From: Cellulosimicrobium composti
GTDB lineage: Bacteria; Actinomycetota; Actinomycetes; Actinomycetales; Cellulomonadaceae
DNA length: 64,000 nt
Reading direction: 5' to 3'
Assembly (NCBI RefSeq): GCF_009711085.1
Contig: NZ_WMKA01000004.1
Span: 1-64,000, forward strand
Shown: positions 42,600 through 52,236 of the stretch, one piece after another
Position numbering within the stretch: the first letter of the stretch is position 1
Layout of the letters: each line of letters begins with the position of its first letter
Position numbers and translations under genes: made by a program
The notes under the pieces: model-generated
Seen by the model: the letters and a program-made list of their open reading frames with translations, nothing else
Told to the model about the DNA's origin: nothing
Databases searched by the model: none

Positions 42600-44078
42600 T
42601 CAGGTGCCGCGCGCCCGCGCCGCGACCGGCCGGACCGCGCGCACGAGCGCGTCGAAGGCCCGCTCGACCTGGTGGTCGCGCGGCGCGCCGTACCCGACGA
42701 CGACGGCCGGGGCGCGCGCGTCCCGTGCGGTCCGGCCCGTGCTGCCGGAACCCCGCGGCGACGGGTCGGCCATGGAGGCGTCGACCGCGTAGGCGCCGAG
42801 CGGCAGCAGGTCGAGCCCGTCGCGCGCCGCCCGGGCGACCACCGCGTCCTCGTCGGCACCGGCCGGGAGCTCCAGCACCGCCTGGAGCCCCGCCGGCAGG
42901 CCGCGCAGGCGGCACCCGGGCAGGTGCTCGGCGACGACGGCGGCGAGGCGCTCGCGGCGCGTGCGGTACCGGGCGCGCGCCCGGCGCACCGCGCGGTCGT
43001 ACTCGTGGTCGGCGAGGAACCGGGCGAGGGTGAGCTGGCCGACGCCGTCCGGCGACCCGCCGAGCACGCGCCGCTGCGCGACCACGTCGTCGAGCAGTCC
43101 GGCCGGCACCGCGCCCCACGCGAGCCCGACGCCGGGCGCGAGCGCCTTGCTCGCCGTCCCCGCGTAGACGACGTGGTCGGGCGCGAGCGCCTGGAGCGCA
43201 CCGACGGCCCGGCGGTCGTACCGCAGCTCGCCGTCGTAGTCGTCCTCGACGACGGTCGCGCCCGTGCGTGCCGCCCAGGCGACGAGCGCGCCGCGGCGCG
43301 CGGGGGACAGGGGCACCCCGGTGGGGAACTGGTGGGCGGGTGTGAGCAGCACGGCGTCGACGCGCGCGACGTCGAGCGCGGCGACGTCCGCCCCGCCGTC
43401 GTCGACGGGCAGTGCCACGACGTCGAGGCCCGCGGCCCGCAGGACGGCCCGGTGGGCCCCGTGCCCGTACTGCTCGACGGCGACGCGCCGCGCACCGCGC
43501 GCGGCGAGGGCCCGGGCGACGAGCGCGAGCAGGTCGGCGAACCCGTGCGTCACGACGGTCCGGTCCGCGTCGGTGCGCACCCCGCGGGCCCGCCCGAGGT
43601 ACGCGGCGAGCGCCGCCCGCAGGGGGAGGACACCCCGCGGGTCGAGGTAGCCGAGTCCCGCGTCCGGTGCGTCCGCGAGCGCGCGGCGCGCGGCGGCGAG
43701 CCACGGCCCGCGCGGGAACCCGGTCGGGTCGGGGATGCCCGCGCGCAGGTCCAGCGGGAGGCGGCGGGGCGCGGCCGGGGCGGGGGCCGCCGTCGGCCCG
43801 ACGACGCGGTGCGCGACCCAGGTCCCGGCGCCGACGCGCGACTCGAGCCAGCCCTCGGCGGCGAGCTGCGCGTACGCGTCGGCGACGGTCCCGCGCGCGA
43901 CACCGAGGTCCGCGGCGAGCGCTCGCCCCGCGGGCAGGCGCGTGCCGGGGGCGAGGCGGCCGTCGAGCACGGCGTCGCGCAGCGCGTCCTGGAGCGAGCG
44001 CGCGGGCCGCGTGGGCGAGAGCGCGACGTGCAGGTCGAGGGCGCCCGCGTGCGACGGATTGGCCTGGGTTTCTCCCAT
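42600..44078 (-). CDS. MocR/PdxR-family regulator with aminotransferase-like domain
   Basis: This 492-residue protein has an N-terminal GntR winged helix (LQDALRDAVLDGRLAPGTRLPAGRALAADLGVARGTVADAYAQL). It is joined to a fold-type I aminotransferase domain with the PLP lysine in YAGTASKALAPGVGLAWG and the phosphate/Asp region VVEDDYDGELRYD. MocR proteins regulate genes of PLP, GABA or amino-compound metabolism using PLP as co-effector. It is divergent from the AhpD-like gene with only 45 bases between starts, so the shared spacer must hold both promoters and it probably controls its neighbour. Confidence 0.9.
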   Translation of the reverse strand: MGETQANPSHAGALDLHVALSPTRPARSLQDALRDAVLDGRLAPGTRLPAGRALAADLGVARGTVADAYAQLAAEGWLESRVGAGTWVAHRVVGPTAAPAPAAPRRLPLDLRAGIPDPTGFPRGPWLAAARRALADAPDAGLGYLDPRGVLPLRAALAAYLGRARGVRTDADRTVVTHGFADLLALVARALAARGARRVAVEQYGHGAHRAVLRAAGLDVVALPVDDGGADVAALDVARVDAVLLTPAHQFPTGVPLSPARRGALVAWAARTGATVVEDDYDGELRYDRRAVGALQALAPDHVVYAGTASKALAPGVGLAWGAVPAGLLDDVVAQRRVLGGSPDGVGQLTLARFLADHEYDRAVRRARARYRTRRERLAAVVAEHLPGCRLRGLPAGLQAVLELPAGADEDAVVARAARDGLDLLPLGAYAVDASMADPSPRGSGSTGRTARDARAPAVVVGYGAPRDHQVERAFDALVRAVRPVAARARGT

Positions 44079-44123
44079 GCGATTGCACTGTAGCCCTGGG
44101 CCGCTCGCTCGTAGCGTCGAGGC

Positions 44124-44648
44124 ATGACGACCACGACCGACACCGCCCACGCCACCGCGACCGCCGCCGACGCGCCCGTCGCCGTCCCCGCCCGCTTCGA
44201 CGTCGAGGCGCAAACGCCCGACCTCTACGCCGCCGTCGTGGCGGTCGACAAGGCCGCCGCCGCGGAGGCGGAGCGCGCGGGGATCTCCCCCGTCCTCGCC
44301 GACCTCGTCCGCCTGCGCGCGTCGCAGCTCAACGGCTGCGCGTACTGCGTCGACCTGCACACGCGCACGGCGCGCCGCGCGGGCGCGGACGAGCAGCTCC
44401 TCCAGGCCGTCGCCGTGTGGCGCGAGTCGGGCTTCTTCACGGCCCGCGAGCGTGCGGCGCTCGACCTCACCGAGTCCGTCACGCGCCTGTCGGAGACGCA
44501 CGTGCCGGACGACGTCGCGCGCGCCGCGCTGGACGCGCTCGGCGAGCAGGGCACGGCCGCGGTGCTCGCCGTGCTGGTCTCTATCAACGCGTGGAACGCG
44601 CTCGCCGTGACCTCCCGCGCGTGGGCCCCGGAGCGCCGCCCGCGCTGA
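44124..44648 (+). CDS. Carboxymuconolactone decarboxylase/AhpD-like protein
   Basis: This 174-residue all-helical protein of the CMD/AhpD superfamily has the redox CxxC and catalytic His in QLNGCAYCVDLHTRTAR, the AhpD-type peroxidase core. RESGFFTARERAALDLTESVTRL is the typical following helix pair. These proteins are alkylhydroperoxidase-like reductases. Divergence from the MocR regulator by 45 bp suggests regulation by it, a common arrangement in actinobacteria. The ATG at 44124 is supported by the coding start; the ribosome site is weak. Confidence 0.88.
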   Translation: MTTTTDTAHATATAADAPVAVPARFDVEAQTPDLYAAVVAVDKAAAAEAERAGISPVLADLVRLRASQLNGCAYCVDLHTRTARRAGADEQLLQAVAVWRESGFFTARERAALDLTESVTRLSETHVPDDVARAALDALGEQGTAAVLAVLVSINAWNALAVTSRAWAPERRPR

Positions 44649-44688
44649 CGGCGCGCCCGCCCACGGCCCGGTGCTCGCCGTCGTGCGC

Positions 44689-45561
44689 TCAGCGGGCGGC
44701 GAGCGCCCGGACGACCGCGGCGACGTCGTCGGGCGCCTCCTCGGCCATGAAGTGCCCGGCCGTCGTGGTGAGGTGCTCCAGGTCGGGGGCCCAGCGGCGC
44801 CAGACGCCCGCGGCGTCGTACCCGAGCTGCGCGCCCCAGTCCTGCTGCACCACGGTGACGGGCATCGCGAGCCGGTCGCCGGCGTCGAGCGACGCCTGGT
44901 CGTGCTCGACGTCGACCGTCGCGGTCGCCCGGTAGTCCGCCACGATCGAGTCGACCGCGCCGCGGCTCGCTGCGAGGTAGTGCGCGCGGACGTCGGCGGG
45001 GATCGCGGCCGGGTCCTGGGTCCACGCGTCGAGGAAGTGCCCGAAGAACGCGTCGGCGCTCGCCCGGATCATCGTCTCCGGCAGGCCCGGGGGCTGCGCC
45101 ATGAGATAGAGGTGGAACGCCACGGCCGCGTCCACGCCGTGCAGCACGCCCCACGTGTCGAGCGTGGGGACGACGTCCAGGACGCCGAGGTGGCTCACGC
45201 GGTCCGGGTGGTCGAGCGCGGCGCGGAACGCGACGAGCGCGCCGCGGTCGTGGCCGACGAGCACGAACCGGTCGATCCCCAGGGCGTCGGCGAGCGCGAC
45301 GACGTCGGCGCCCATCGTGCGCTTGGCGTACACGTCGGGCGTGGTCGCGGCCGGCTTGCCGCTGTCGCCGTAGCCGCGCAGGTCCGGCACGACGACACGG
45401 TGGTCCCGCGCGAGGTCGGTCGCGACGTGCCGCCACATGTGGCGGGTCTGGGGGAACCCGTGGAGCAGGACCACGGGCGTGCCGGCGCCCGCGGTCTCGG
45501 CGTGCAGCGCGACGCCGGGGGCCACCTCGACGGTGCGGGTCTCGAAGCCGGGGATGTGCAT
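44689..45561 (-). CDS. Alpha/beta hydrolase, haloacetate dehalogenase/epoxide hydrolase type
   Basis: This 290-residue hydrolase has the oxyanion motif LLHGFPQTRHMW and the nucleophile elbow VLVGHDRGALVAFR, with Asp as nucleophile, which separates it from serine esterases. The catalytic His lies in TTAGHFMAEEAPDD. Asp-nucleophile members hydrolyse haloacetates or epoxides. The lid region YLMAQPPGLPETMIRAS, with AADAFFGHFLDAW-like sequence after it, fits the fluoroacetate dehalogenase branch. The ATG follows AGAGGACTT on the minus strand. Convergent with the AhpD-like gene and divergent from the BTAD gene. Confidence 0.85.
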   Translation of the reverse strand: MHIPGFETRTVEVAPGVALHAETAGAGTPVVLLHGFPQTRHMWRHVATDLARDHRVVVPDLRGYGDSGKPAATTPDVYAKRTMGADVVALADALGIDRFVLVGHDRGALVAFRAALDHPDRVSHLGVLDVVPTLDTWGVLHGVDAAVAFHLYLMAQPPGLPETMIRASADAFFGHFLDAWTQDPAAIPADVRAHYLAASRGAVDSIVADYRATATVDVEHDQASLDAGDRLAMPVTVVQQDWGAQLGYDAAGVWRRWAPDLEHLTTTAGHFMAEEAPDDVAAVVRALAAR

Positions 45562-45741
45562 GGGGAAGTCCTCTCTCGGGCGGTTCTCAGGCGTGCCGGG
45601 CGCGCCCGGCGGCGCGTCGCCCGGGTGTGCCCGGCCGGCGCGTCGCCATCCTCCGCGTGGCGGATCAGCGTCCGATCAGTGCCGCGGGCCGACCGGCCCG
45701 CGGTCGCGCCGTGCGGGTGCGGGTGCGGCGAGAATGGCGGG

Positions 45742-47154
45742 GTGGAGCTGCGCGTCGAGGTGCTCGGGCCCGTCCGCGTGCTGCGCGACGGCGCGGAGGT
45801 CGACCCGGGCGGGCCGCGCCAGCGCGAGCTCCTCGCGCGCCTGGCCGCCGCCCGAGGGCGCCCCGTGCCGTTCGACCGGCTCGCCGACGACCTGTGGGAC
45901 CAGCCCGGCGCGGGGACCGGCGACCGGCGCGGCGCGCTCGCGACGTTCGTCGGCGACCTGCGTCGCCGCCTGGAGCCCGACCGCGCCCCGCGCACGCCCC
46001 CGCGGGTCCTCGTCACCGCGCACGGCGGCTACGCGCTGCGGCTCCCGGACGACGCGCTCGACGCCGCACGCCTGGAGGCGGCCGTCGCCCGGGCGACGTC
46101 GCCGCCCGCGGCCGACGCGGCGTCGGGCACGACGCGCGCGCTGGAGGACGCCGTCGCGGCGTGGCGCGGGGAGCCGTACGGCGACCTGCCGGACCGGGCG
46201 TGGGTGCTCGCCGAGCGTCGGCACCTCGCGCAGGTGCACGCACGCGCGGTCGAGGCGCTCGCGGAGGGCCTGCTCGCCGAGGGCCGCACGGCACGGGCCG
46301 TCGCCACGCTCGACGCGCACGCCGCCGCGCACCCGTGGCGCGAGCGTGCCTGGGCGTGGGCCGCGGCCGAGGACGCCGTGGGCCTCGCGCGCGACCTCGG
46401 CGACCCGGGCACGCTCGCGCTCGCCCTCAACGCGCGGTTCCTCCAGTCGTTCCAGCGGCCCGGCGCGGGCGCCGAGCGCGAGCGGACCGGGGCCGAGCTC
46501 GTCGGGCTCGCGGACGCGCACGACCTGCCGACGTTCGCGATCCTCGGGCACCTCGTCCGGATGCAGGCCGCCGCCGGGGCCGGGCGCTTCGCCGACGCCG
46601 ACGCGCACGCCGCGGCCGCCGAGGACGTCGCCGCGGGCTACGAGTCGCCCGTCGTGCCCATGCTCACCGCGTGGTACCGGGCGATGCGCGACGCCGAGAC
46701 CGCCCCGCCCGACGTCGCGGCGCGCGCGTACCGCGCGGCCGACACCCTCCTCGCCGGGGTGCGCATGCCGGGCGTGCGCGACGGTCTCCTGCCGCTCGCG
46801 CTGCTCACCGTCCGGCTGCGGCACGGGCGCACGCTCACGGGGATCGCCGCCGACGGCCCGTACGCGCCGTGGGTCGAGCCGCTGCTCGCGCTCGACGCGG
46901 GCGACCGCGACGCCGCCGCGGACCTCGCGCGCGCGGCGCCCGAGCCGCCCGCCGACCACCTGCGCGAGCTGCGGTGGGCGCTCGCCGCCGAGACCGCCGC
47001 GCGGCTCGGCGACGCCGACCTCGCGCGGCGCGCCCGCCGCGCCCTCGCGCGCACCCCCGACGAGCTCGCCGGCGCGGGCTCCGGACTCGTGTCCCTCGGG
47101 CCGGTCCGGCTCTGGCTCGACCGCCTCGACGGCCTCGGCAGCCGCCCGGCGTGA
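45742..47154 (+). CDS. BTAD-type (SARP/AfsR) regulator with internal deletion
   Basis: This 470-residue protein opens with an OmpR-like winged helix (LGPVRVLRDGAEVDPGGPRQRELLARLA). The start of the BTAD helical domain follows (DAWRGEPYGDLPDRAW-like segment, then RAVATLDAHAAAHPWRERAWAW). Directly after WRERAWAW the sequence jumps to AAEDAVGLARDLGDPGTLALALNAR. In full-size AfsR-like regulators that segment belongs to the C-terminal helical-repeat region, after an NB-ARC ATPase of 250-300 residues. The end of BTAD and the whole ATPase are missing while the reading frame stays open. It may still bind DNA but cannot be ATP-gated. GTG start at 45742. Confidence 0.78.
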   Translation: MELRVEVLGPVRVLRDGAEVDPGGPRQRELLARLAAARGRPVPFDRLADDLWDQPGAGTGDRRGALATFVGDLRRRLEPDRAPRTPPRVLVTAHGGYALRLPDDALDAARLEAAVARATSPPAADAASGTTRALEDAVAAWRGEPYGDLPDRAWVLAERRHLAQVHARAVEALAEGLLAEGRTARAVATLDAHAAAHPWRERAWAWAAAEDAVGLARDLGDPGTLALALNARFLQSFQRPGAGAERERTGAELVGLADAHDLPTFAILGHLVRMQAAAGAGRFADADAHAAAAEDVAAGYESPVVPMLTAWYRAMRDAETAPPDVAARAYRAADTLLAGVRMPGVRDGLLPLALLTVRLRHGRTLTGIAADGPYAPWVEPLLALDAGDRDAAADLARAAPEPPADHLRELRWALAAETAARLGDADLARRARRALARTPDELAGAGSGLVSLGPVRLWLDRLDGLGSRPA

Positions 47155-47428
47155 GCCGCCGTCGGCAGCGGGCACCTCGGCCCGCTCTTGGCGATCCGCC
47201 GCCGCTGCGCCACTCTGGTAGACGAGGGGTCCGCCGCGGGTGGCCCCCGTCGGCGAGGAGGCCGACCGGATGTTCCGCAACCGGTCGTTGCGCGGGGTCG
47301 TGCTCGGCACGGTCGCGCTCGCCCTCGCCGCTGTCCTGGTCCCGGCTCCCACCGCCGTCGCCATCCCGCCCTTCCCGATCGTCGACGACACCACCGGGAC
47401 GCCGGGCGAGCTGAACGAGGCGTGGGAC

Positions 47429-47434
47429 CGCGCG
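47429..47434 (+). repeat. CG dinucleotide tract at the first frameshift
   Basis: CGCGCG interrupts the codons for AWDRA. Deleting one CG dinucleotide turns GAC-CGC-GCG-CGG-TCA into GAC-CGC-GCG-GTC-AGC and joins the signal-peptide frame directly to the lectin-like frame. Slippage at this tract is the simplest explanation, though a sequencing error is possible. Confidence 0.5.
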
Positions 47435-49693
47435 CGGTCAGCGGGGTCGACAACCCGGGCGGCACCTACACCGGGGACGGGTGGATGCGGCTGACCGACA
47501 ACCGCGGCAACCTGGCGACGAGCCTGCTGTGGGACGTGCCGTTCCCCGCCACGACCGGCTTCACGATCGACGTCGACTACCGCCAGGCCGGCGGCAACCA
47601 GCACTGCCAGGGCGCCGCCGGGTGCCGGACCGGGGACGGGATGTCGGTGTACCTGGTCGACGGCGCGGTGGACGTCAGTCCCGGCGCGTTCGGGGGCGGG
47701 CTCGGGTACGCGGGCAACGAGGTCACGTGCGGCGTCGTGGGCGGGTACATGGGCATCGGGCTCGACGTGTACGGCAACTACGCCCGCCCCACGGCCTTCG
47801 CGGACGGCGGTCCTGGCGTGAGCCCGTCGACGCTCGGCATCCGCGGCTCCGGGACGCAGCCCTGCGACGCGGAGGCGAGCTACCCGTGGATCGACGGGGC
47901 GCCCGTGCCCGGCCTGTGGACCGGGGTCACCGGCTCGACGGCGGACCCGGCGGACGTCGACGGCTCGCTCTACCGGCACCTGCGCGTCGTCGTGCTGCCG
48001 CAGGGCGACGCGCGCGTCGTCACGGTCTACCTCAGCGCCCCCACGCCCAAGGAGCAGCCCCACGGCGCGCTCACCGAGGTCCTGCAGACGGACATCGCGT
48101 CCGTCCCGGGCCAGGTCGACCCGGCACCGACGTTGAAGCTCGGCTTCGGGGCGTCGACCGGCGGGGCGACGAACTTCCACGACATCCGCGACATCCGCGT
48201 GACCGCCCTCGCCGACGCGAGCATCACCACGTCGCTCGCGCCCGGGACGCCCGGGCGCCCAGACCTGCCGCCCGGGACGTTCCTGCCCGGGGACCCGGTC
48301 TCGTTCGTGGTCACCGCGACGAACGAGGGGCCCACGGCGATCGGCGACCCGCCCGACGGCGTCGCGCGCGTGCTCGACGACCTCTCGGAGCTCCCGATCG
48401 CGGACGTCACCTGGACCTGCACCCCGGTCGGCGACGCCGAGTGCGTGACGCCGGGCGGCACGGGGCCCGTGGTGCAGGCCGACTGGGTCGCCGCGGCGGG
48501 CAGCGGCGTGCAGCTCCTCGTCACCGGCACCGTCGCCCCGGACGCCTCGCCCGCGGACTACGCCAACGAGGCCGTCGTCCCCACGGACTTCGACGCCGGG
48601 ACCGTGGGGCAGGACGGCACGCCCGTCCAGCTCGACGGGGGCGCGACCGACCCGGACACGAGCAACAACACCACGACCCTGCCGTTCGCCGTCGCCGGCC
48701 CGCTCTTCGCGCAGACGAAGACGGCCGCGCCGGCGCAGGTCGCCGTCGGCCAGCCCGTGACCTACACCGTCACGGTGCGCAACGACGGCCTCGCGCCCGG
48801 GACGGCGACCCTGCTCGACACGCCACCCGGCATTGTCGTGGTCACCGAGGCGACGTGCTCCGCGAGCGCCGACGGCGTGTGCACCGTCGCCGTCGCCGAC
48901 GGCACCGTGACGGGCATGCTCGGCCTCGACCCGGGGCAGGAGGCCACGTTCGTCCTCACCGGCACCGCACAGGCCGTCGGCGACGCCACGAACGCGGCCA
49001 CCGTCACGCCGACGACGCCTGGCTGTGCCACGGGATGCGGCGGGGGGACCGCGACCGCCGTCGCGGACGTGCTCCCCACGTCGCTGGCCCTGACGAAGAC
49101 CGCGACGGCCGACGGGCTGCCGGTCGTCGTCCTGAGCGCCGGGTCGCAGGTCGACTACACGTACGAGGTCGTCAACACCGGGCAGCTCCCGCTCGAGGGC
49201 CTGACGGTCGTCGAGACGGACTTCACGGGGGCGGGGACGCTCGCGCCCCCCACGTGCGCGCTGACGCGGCTCGAGCCCGGGGAGGGCACCACGTGCACGA
49301 CCACCTACGTCGTGCAGCAGGAGGACGTCGACGCCGGGGGCTTCGTCAACGCCGCCGTCGCCGAGGCGACGGCGCCGGCCTCCACCGTGGTCACGCGGTC
49401 GGCCGAGGCGCGCCTGGCGCTGCCCGTACCCTCGCGGCCGGCGCTCGCCCTGACGAAGACCGCGACCGTGGTCGACGCCGACGCGGACGGCCGGGTCTCG
49501 GTGGGCGACACGGTCGAGTGGCGGTTCGTCGTGGCCAACACGGGGAACGCGACGCTCGCCGACGCCGCCGTCGCGGACGCGACGGCGGGGCCCGTCACGT
49601 GCGCGAGCACGACGCTGCTGCCCGCCGCGACCACCACCTGCACCGCACCCGGCCACGTGGTCACCGCCGCCGACGCGGCGCGCGGCCACGTCC

Positions 49694-49719
49694 GCAACAC
49701 CGCCACGCAACACCGCCAC
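49694..49719 (+). repeat. 13-bp tandem duplication causing a frameshift
   Basis: GCAACACCGCCAC occurs twice back to back (49694-49706 and 49707-49719). Removing one copy gives a continuous reading RNTATASATDPLGTVVESAP into the Pro-rich linker and LPRTG signal. The duplication therefore accounts exactly for the loss of the anchor frame. Confidence 0.85.
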
Positions 49720-49849
49720 CGCGAGCGCGACCGACCCCCTCGGGACGGTCGTCGAGTCCGCGCCGTCGACCGTGACCGTCCCCGTCGCGGCGCCGAGCGG
49801 CCCGCCGTCACCCGGGCCTGCCCCGGGTCCGGGATCGTCGTCGGGCCCG

Positions 49850-49864
49850 CTACCCAGGACGGGT
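49850..49864 (+). other. LPRTG sortase signal, out of frame with the main coding segment
   Basis: The codons read Leu-Pro-Arg-Thr-Gly and are followed by a hydrophobic helix and RRR. The signal is in the frame of the signal peptide but not of the lectin/DUF11 segment. It is the only LPxTG motif seen beside the class F sortase gene. Confidence 0.75.
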
Positions 49865-49962
49865 GCCGACCTCGCCGCCGTGGCGGGTCTCGGCGCGGCG
49901 TTCGTCGTCGCGGGGGTCCTGCTCGTGCTCCGTCGCCGCTCCGGCGGGACGGCCGGGACGGG

Positions 49963-50829
49963 TTAGACGTCGAGCGGCCCCCGGACCACGGAGTCGCCCG
50001 AGTGCGACGGGTCGCCGTCGAAGTGCTCCTCGGAGACGTCGACCACGGGGAACTGCGCGAGGTCGAGGCCGTCGGGCACGTCGAAGCGGCCCTCCGTGCC
50101 GTCGAGCACGCCGAGGCTCACGAGGCCGCTGAGGTCCTCGGCGAGCAGCCACACCTCGCGGTAGGTGCCGTCGGGCGCGGGGGCGTCGAGGGTGACGACG
50201 ACCTGCCGCCGACCGTCGGGCCGCTCCTCGACGCGCGCGTCGCCGCTCGCACCCTGCCAGTCGGGCAGCGCGTCGAGCGTCGCGCTCGCGACGGTCGTCT
50301 CGGGTGGCTCGGCCTCGCGACGCTCCCACAGGACGCCGCCGGCCACGCCGACGAGGAGCGCGGCGCACGCCGCGGCGGTGGCGGGCACCCAGCGGCGCCG
50401 GCGCCGAGGCTCGAACGGGACGACGACGCCCGTCGTGCCCGCGTCCGCGGTGCCCTGCCCGCGGGACTCGCCCCGTCCGGGGACGGGTCCGCCCGGCCGG
50501 TCGGGGCCGTCGCCGGGCGTGCGGCCGGGAGCGGCGAACGCCGGGGCGGCGGGCGCCGAGGCCGGAGCCGGGCCGGGGGGCGGGGCGTCGAGGTCGGCGC
50601 CCACCGCGGTCAGGCCGAGCTCGGCGTGCACGCGGGACCACACGGCGGGGGAGGGCGCGTCGAGGGCGTCGGGCGCGTCCGCGCCGTCGAACGTGCTTGC
50701 CACGCGCGTGAACCCGGCGACCGTCTCGGTGCACCGCGCGCAGGCGGACAGGTGGGCGCGCGCGTCGTCGTCGAGCACGTCCTCGCCGAGCGCGAGGAGC
50801 GCGAGGGTCTCGTCATCGATGTGCTGCAC
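49963..50829 (-). CDS. Anti-sigma factor, RskA family
   Basis: This 288-residue membrane protein holds the co-encoded sigma factor inactive. The N-terminal anti-sigma domain has the zinc-type HxxxCxxC motif in [17 protein letters not shown] Pro/Ala-rich linker leads to one transmembrane helix ([22 protein letters not shown]) and an extracytoplasmic RskA domain of about 110 residues ([22 protein letters not shown], then [21 protein letters not shown]). Such factors are cleaved by regulated proteolysis upon an envelope signal. The gene overlaps the end of the sigma gene, and its stop abuts that of the convergent LPRTG gene. Confidence 0.9.
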   Translation of the reverse strand: MQHIDDETLALLALGEDVLDDDARAHLSACARCTETVAGFTRVASTFDGADAPDALDAPSPAVWSRVHAELGLTAVGADLDAPPPGPAPASAPAAPAFAAPGRTPGDGPDRPGGPVPGRGESRGQGTADAGTTGVVVPFEPRRRRRWVPATAAACAALLVGVAGGVLWERREAEPPETTVASATLDALPDWQGASGDARVEERPDGRRQVVVTLDAPAPDGTYREVWLLAEDLSGLVSLGVLDGTEGRFDVPDGLDLAQFPVVDVSEEHFDGDPSHSGDSVVRGPLDV

Positions 50830-51523
50830 CGTCCACCTCCAATCGGTCGCGCAGCCGGATCAGGCTTCGTCGCACGTGACTCTTGACCGTACCGAGCGGG
50901 AGCCCCAGCTCCTCGGCGATCTGCACGTGGGTGAGGTCGCGGAAGAACGCCAGCTCCAGGATCGTCCGTCCCGGGTCGCCGAGCCGCCGCAGCTCGTCGG
51001 ACAGCACGACCCGGTCCGCGACGCGGCCGACGTCGGTGTCCTCGGCCACGGTGGGACGCGGGTCCGTCGTCGCCGCCACGGCCTCCTGGGACCGGCGGAC
51101 CCGGGTGCGGGACTCGTGCGCGTCGGCCACGGTGTGGCGCGTGATCCCGACGAGCCACGCGGGCAGTCGCGCCGTGTCCGGGTCGAACCGGGCCCGCCCG
51201 CGCCACGCCGCGACGAACACCTGCTGCGTCACGTCCTCGGCGTCGGCGCGCGAGCCGAGCGAGCGCAGGGCGATCGTGTGGACGAGCGCGGACCACCGCC
51301 GGTAGGCCTCGGCGAGCGCCTGCTCGTCGCCGTCCGCGAAGGCGCGCCCGAGGCGCCACAGGTCCGGGTCGGACGGCCCGGTGTCGGTCGGGTTCAGGAC
51401 GGGTCCTCGGGGGTCGGCGCCGGCCGCCTGGGCGGGTGCGGCAAGCGGTGTCCAGCGATCGTAGCCCCGTGCTGCCCGCGCGCTCGTCGAACGCTCGGCG
51501 ACGGGCAGCCGGGGCGCGGTCAT
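50813..51523 (-). CDS. ECF sigma factor partnered with RskA
   Basis: This sigma-70 factor has about 236 residues. A 45-residue N-terminal extension precedes region 2 ([30 protein letters not shown]), and region 4 carries [38 protein letters not shown]. It resembles the SigK/RskA type. The ATG at 51523 overlaps the sortase stop codon (ATGA), and the 3' end overlaps the anti-sigma start, so all are coupled. By analogy it would transcribe its own operon and surface-protein genes when RskA is degraded; that is inferred. Confidence 0.9.
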   Translation of the reverse strand: MTAPRLPVAERSTSARAARGYDRWTPLAAPAQAAGADPRGPVLNPTDTGPSDPDLWRLGRAFADGDEQALAEAYRRWSALVHTIALRSLGSRADAEDVTQQVFVAAWRGRARFDPDTARLPAWLVGITRHTVADAHESRTRVRRSQEAVAATTDPRPTVAEDTDVGRVADRVVLSDELRRLGDPGRTILELAFFRDLTHVQIAEELGLPLGTVKSHVRRSLIRLRDRLEVDGAAHR

Positions 51524-52236
51524 TGTTCGGGCGTCGCGGTGACCACGACGTTGTCCGAGTAGGACCGGCGGTCCGGGTCCCACCGGCCCCCGCAGGTCAC
51601 GAGCACGAGGCGGCGCTCGCCGTCGCGGTCGAAGAGCTCGTCGAGGGGCACCTCGGGCTTCGCGATGCTCCGCACGTCCGTCACCGTGTAGGTGAAGGAG
51701 GTGCCCGTCGCGTCCACGACCTCGACGCTCGTGCCCTCCGCGGCCTCCGCGAGCCGGGCGAACGGCCCCACGCCGTCCGGGTCGTCCACGTGGGCGGCGA
51801 CGACCGTCGCGCCGGCGGGGCTCGCGGGTGCCGGGCCGAACCGGTACCAGGCCGCGACGTCGCCGCTCCCCGGGAGCGCCATCCGCCCGTCGGGGTCGAC
51901 GCCCGCCGGCTCGACGGGCAGGTCGATCCCGAGGTCGGCGACGACGACGCGCGTGGGCGCGGGCGGCGCGGGCTCGGGCACGTCGCGGGCCGGTCGCACC
52001 GGGACTGACGTGGCGGGCGAGGGCGACGCGGCCCCCGCCCCGCCCCGGAGGGGGGCCGGGGCGGGCGGGGTGGCGGCCGACGGGCTCGCTGGCGCGTCGG
52101 CCGCCTCGTCGCCGGACGGCGGGGAGCATCCGGCGACGACCGCTGCGGTGACGAGCACCGCCCCCAGGAAGGTGCGGAGGCCGGCCCGCGCACCCCGGGC
52201 GGGGTGCGCGGGACCGGCGTGCGTGCGCAGGGTCAT
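51520..52236 (-). CDS. Class F sortase, predicted lipoprotein-anchored
   Basis: This 238-residue enzyme is a transpeptidase that links surface proteins to the cell wall. The sortase domain occupies about residues 95-236: the catalytic His149 in [11 protein letters not shown], Cys215 in [11 protein letters not shown] and Arg in [12 protein letters not shown]. That spacing and the small size fit the actinobacterial class F. The N-terminal membrane segment ends in VVAGCS, which reads as a lipobox and is unusual for sortases. A Pro/Ala linker follows. Start and stop overlap the neighbouring genes (ATGA). Likely substrates include the nearby LPRTG protein. Confidence 0.88.
   Translation of the reverse strand: MTLRTHAGPAHPARGARAGLRTFLGAVLVTAAVVAGCSPPSGDEAADAPASPSAATPPAPAPLRGGAGAASPSPATSVPVRPARDVPEPAPPAPTRVVVADLGIDLPVEPAGVDPDGRMALPGSGDVAAWYRFGPAPASPAGATVVAAHVDDPDGVGPFARLAEAAEGTSVEVVDATGTSFTYTVTDVRSIAKPEVPLDELFDRDGERRLVLVTCGGRWDPDRRSYSDNVVVTATPEQ

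Larger units (their letters stand above)
47270..49966 (+). pseudogene. LPRTG surface protein (lectin-like plus DUF11 repeats), two frameshifts
   Basis: The ATG at 47270 gives a good signal peptide (VVLGTVALALAAVLVPAPTAVA) and the start of an L-type-lectin-like domain (FPIVDDTTGTPGELNEAWDRA). The frame then breaks at a CG tract (47429-47434), and the domain continues in another frame (VSGVDNPGGTYTGDGWMRLT to GGATNFHDIRDIRV). Three DUF11-like domains follow. At 49694-49719 a 13-bp tandem duplication shifts the frame again. The C-terminus (SSGPLPRTGADLAAV, membrane helix, RRRSGG) is in the original frame. As sequenced, no single product has both signal peptide and sorting signal. Removing one CG and one 13-mer copy restores about 890 residues. 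Confidence 0.75.
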
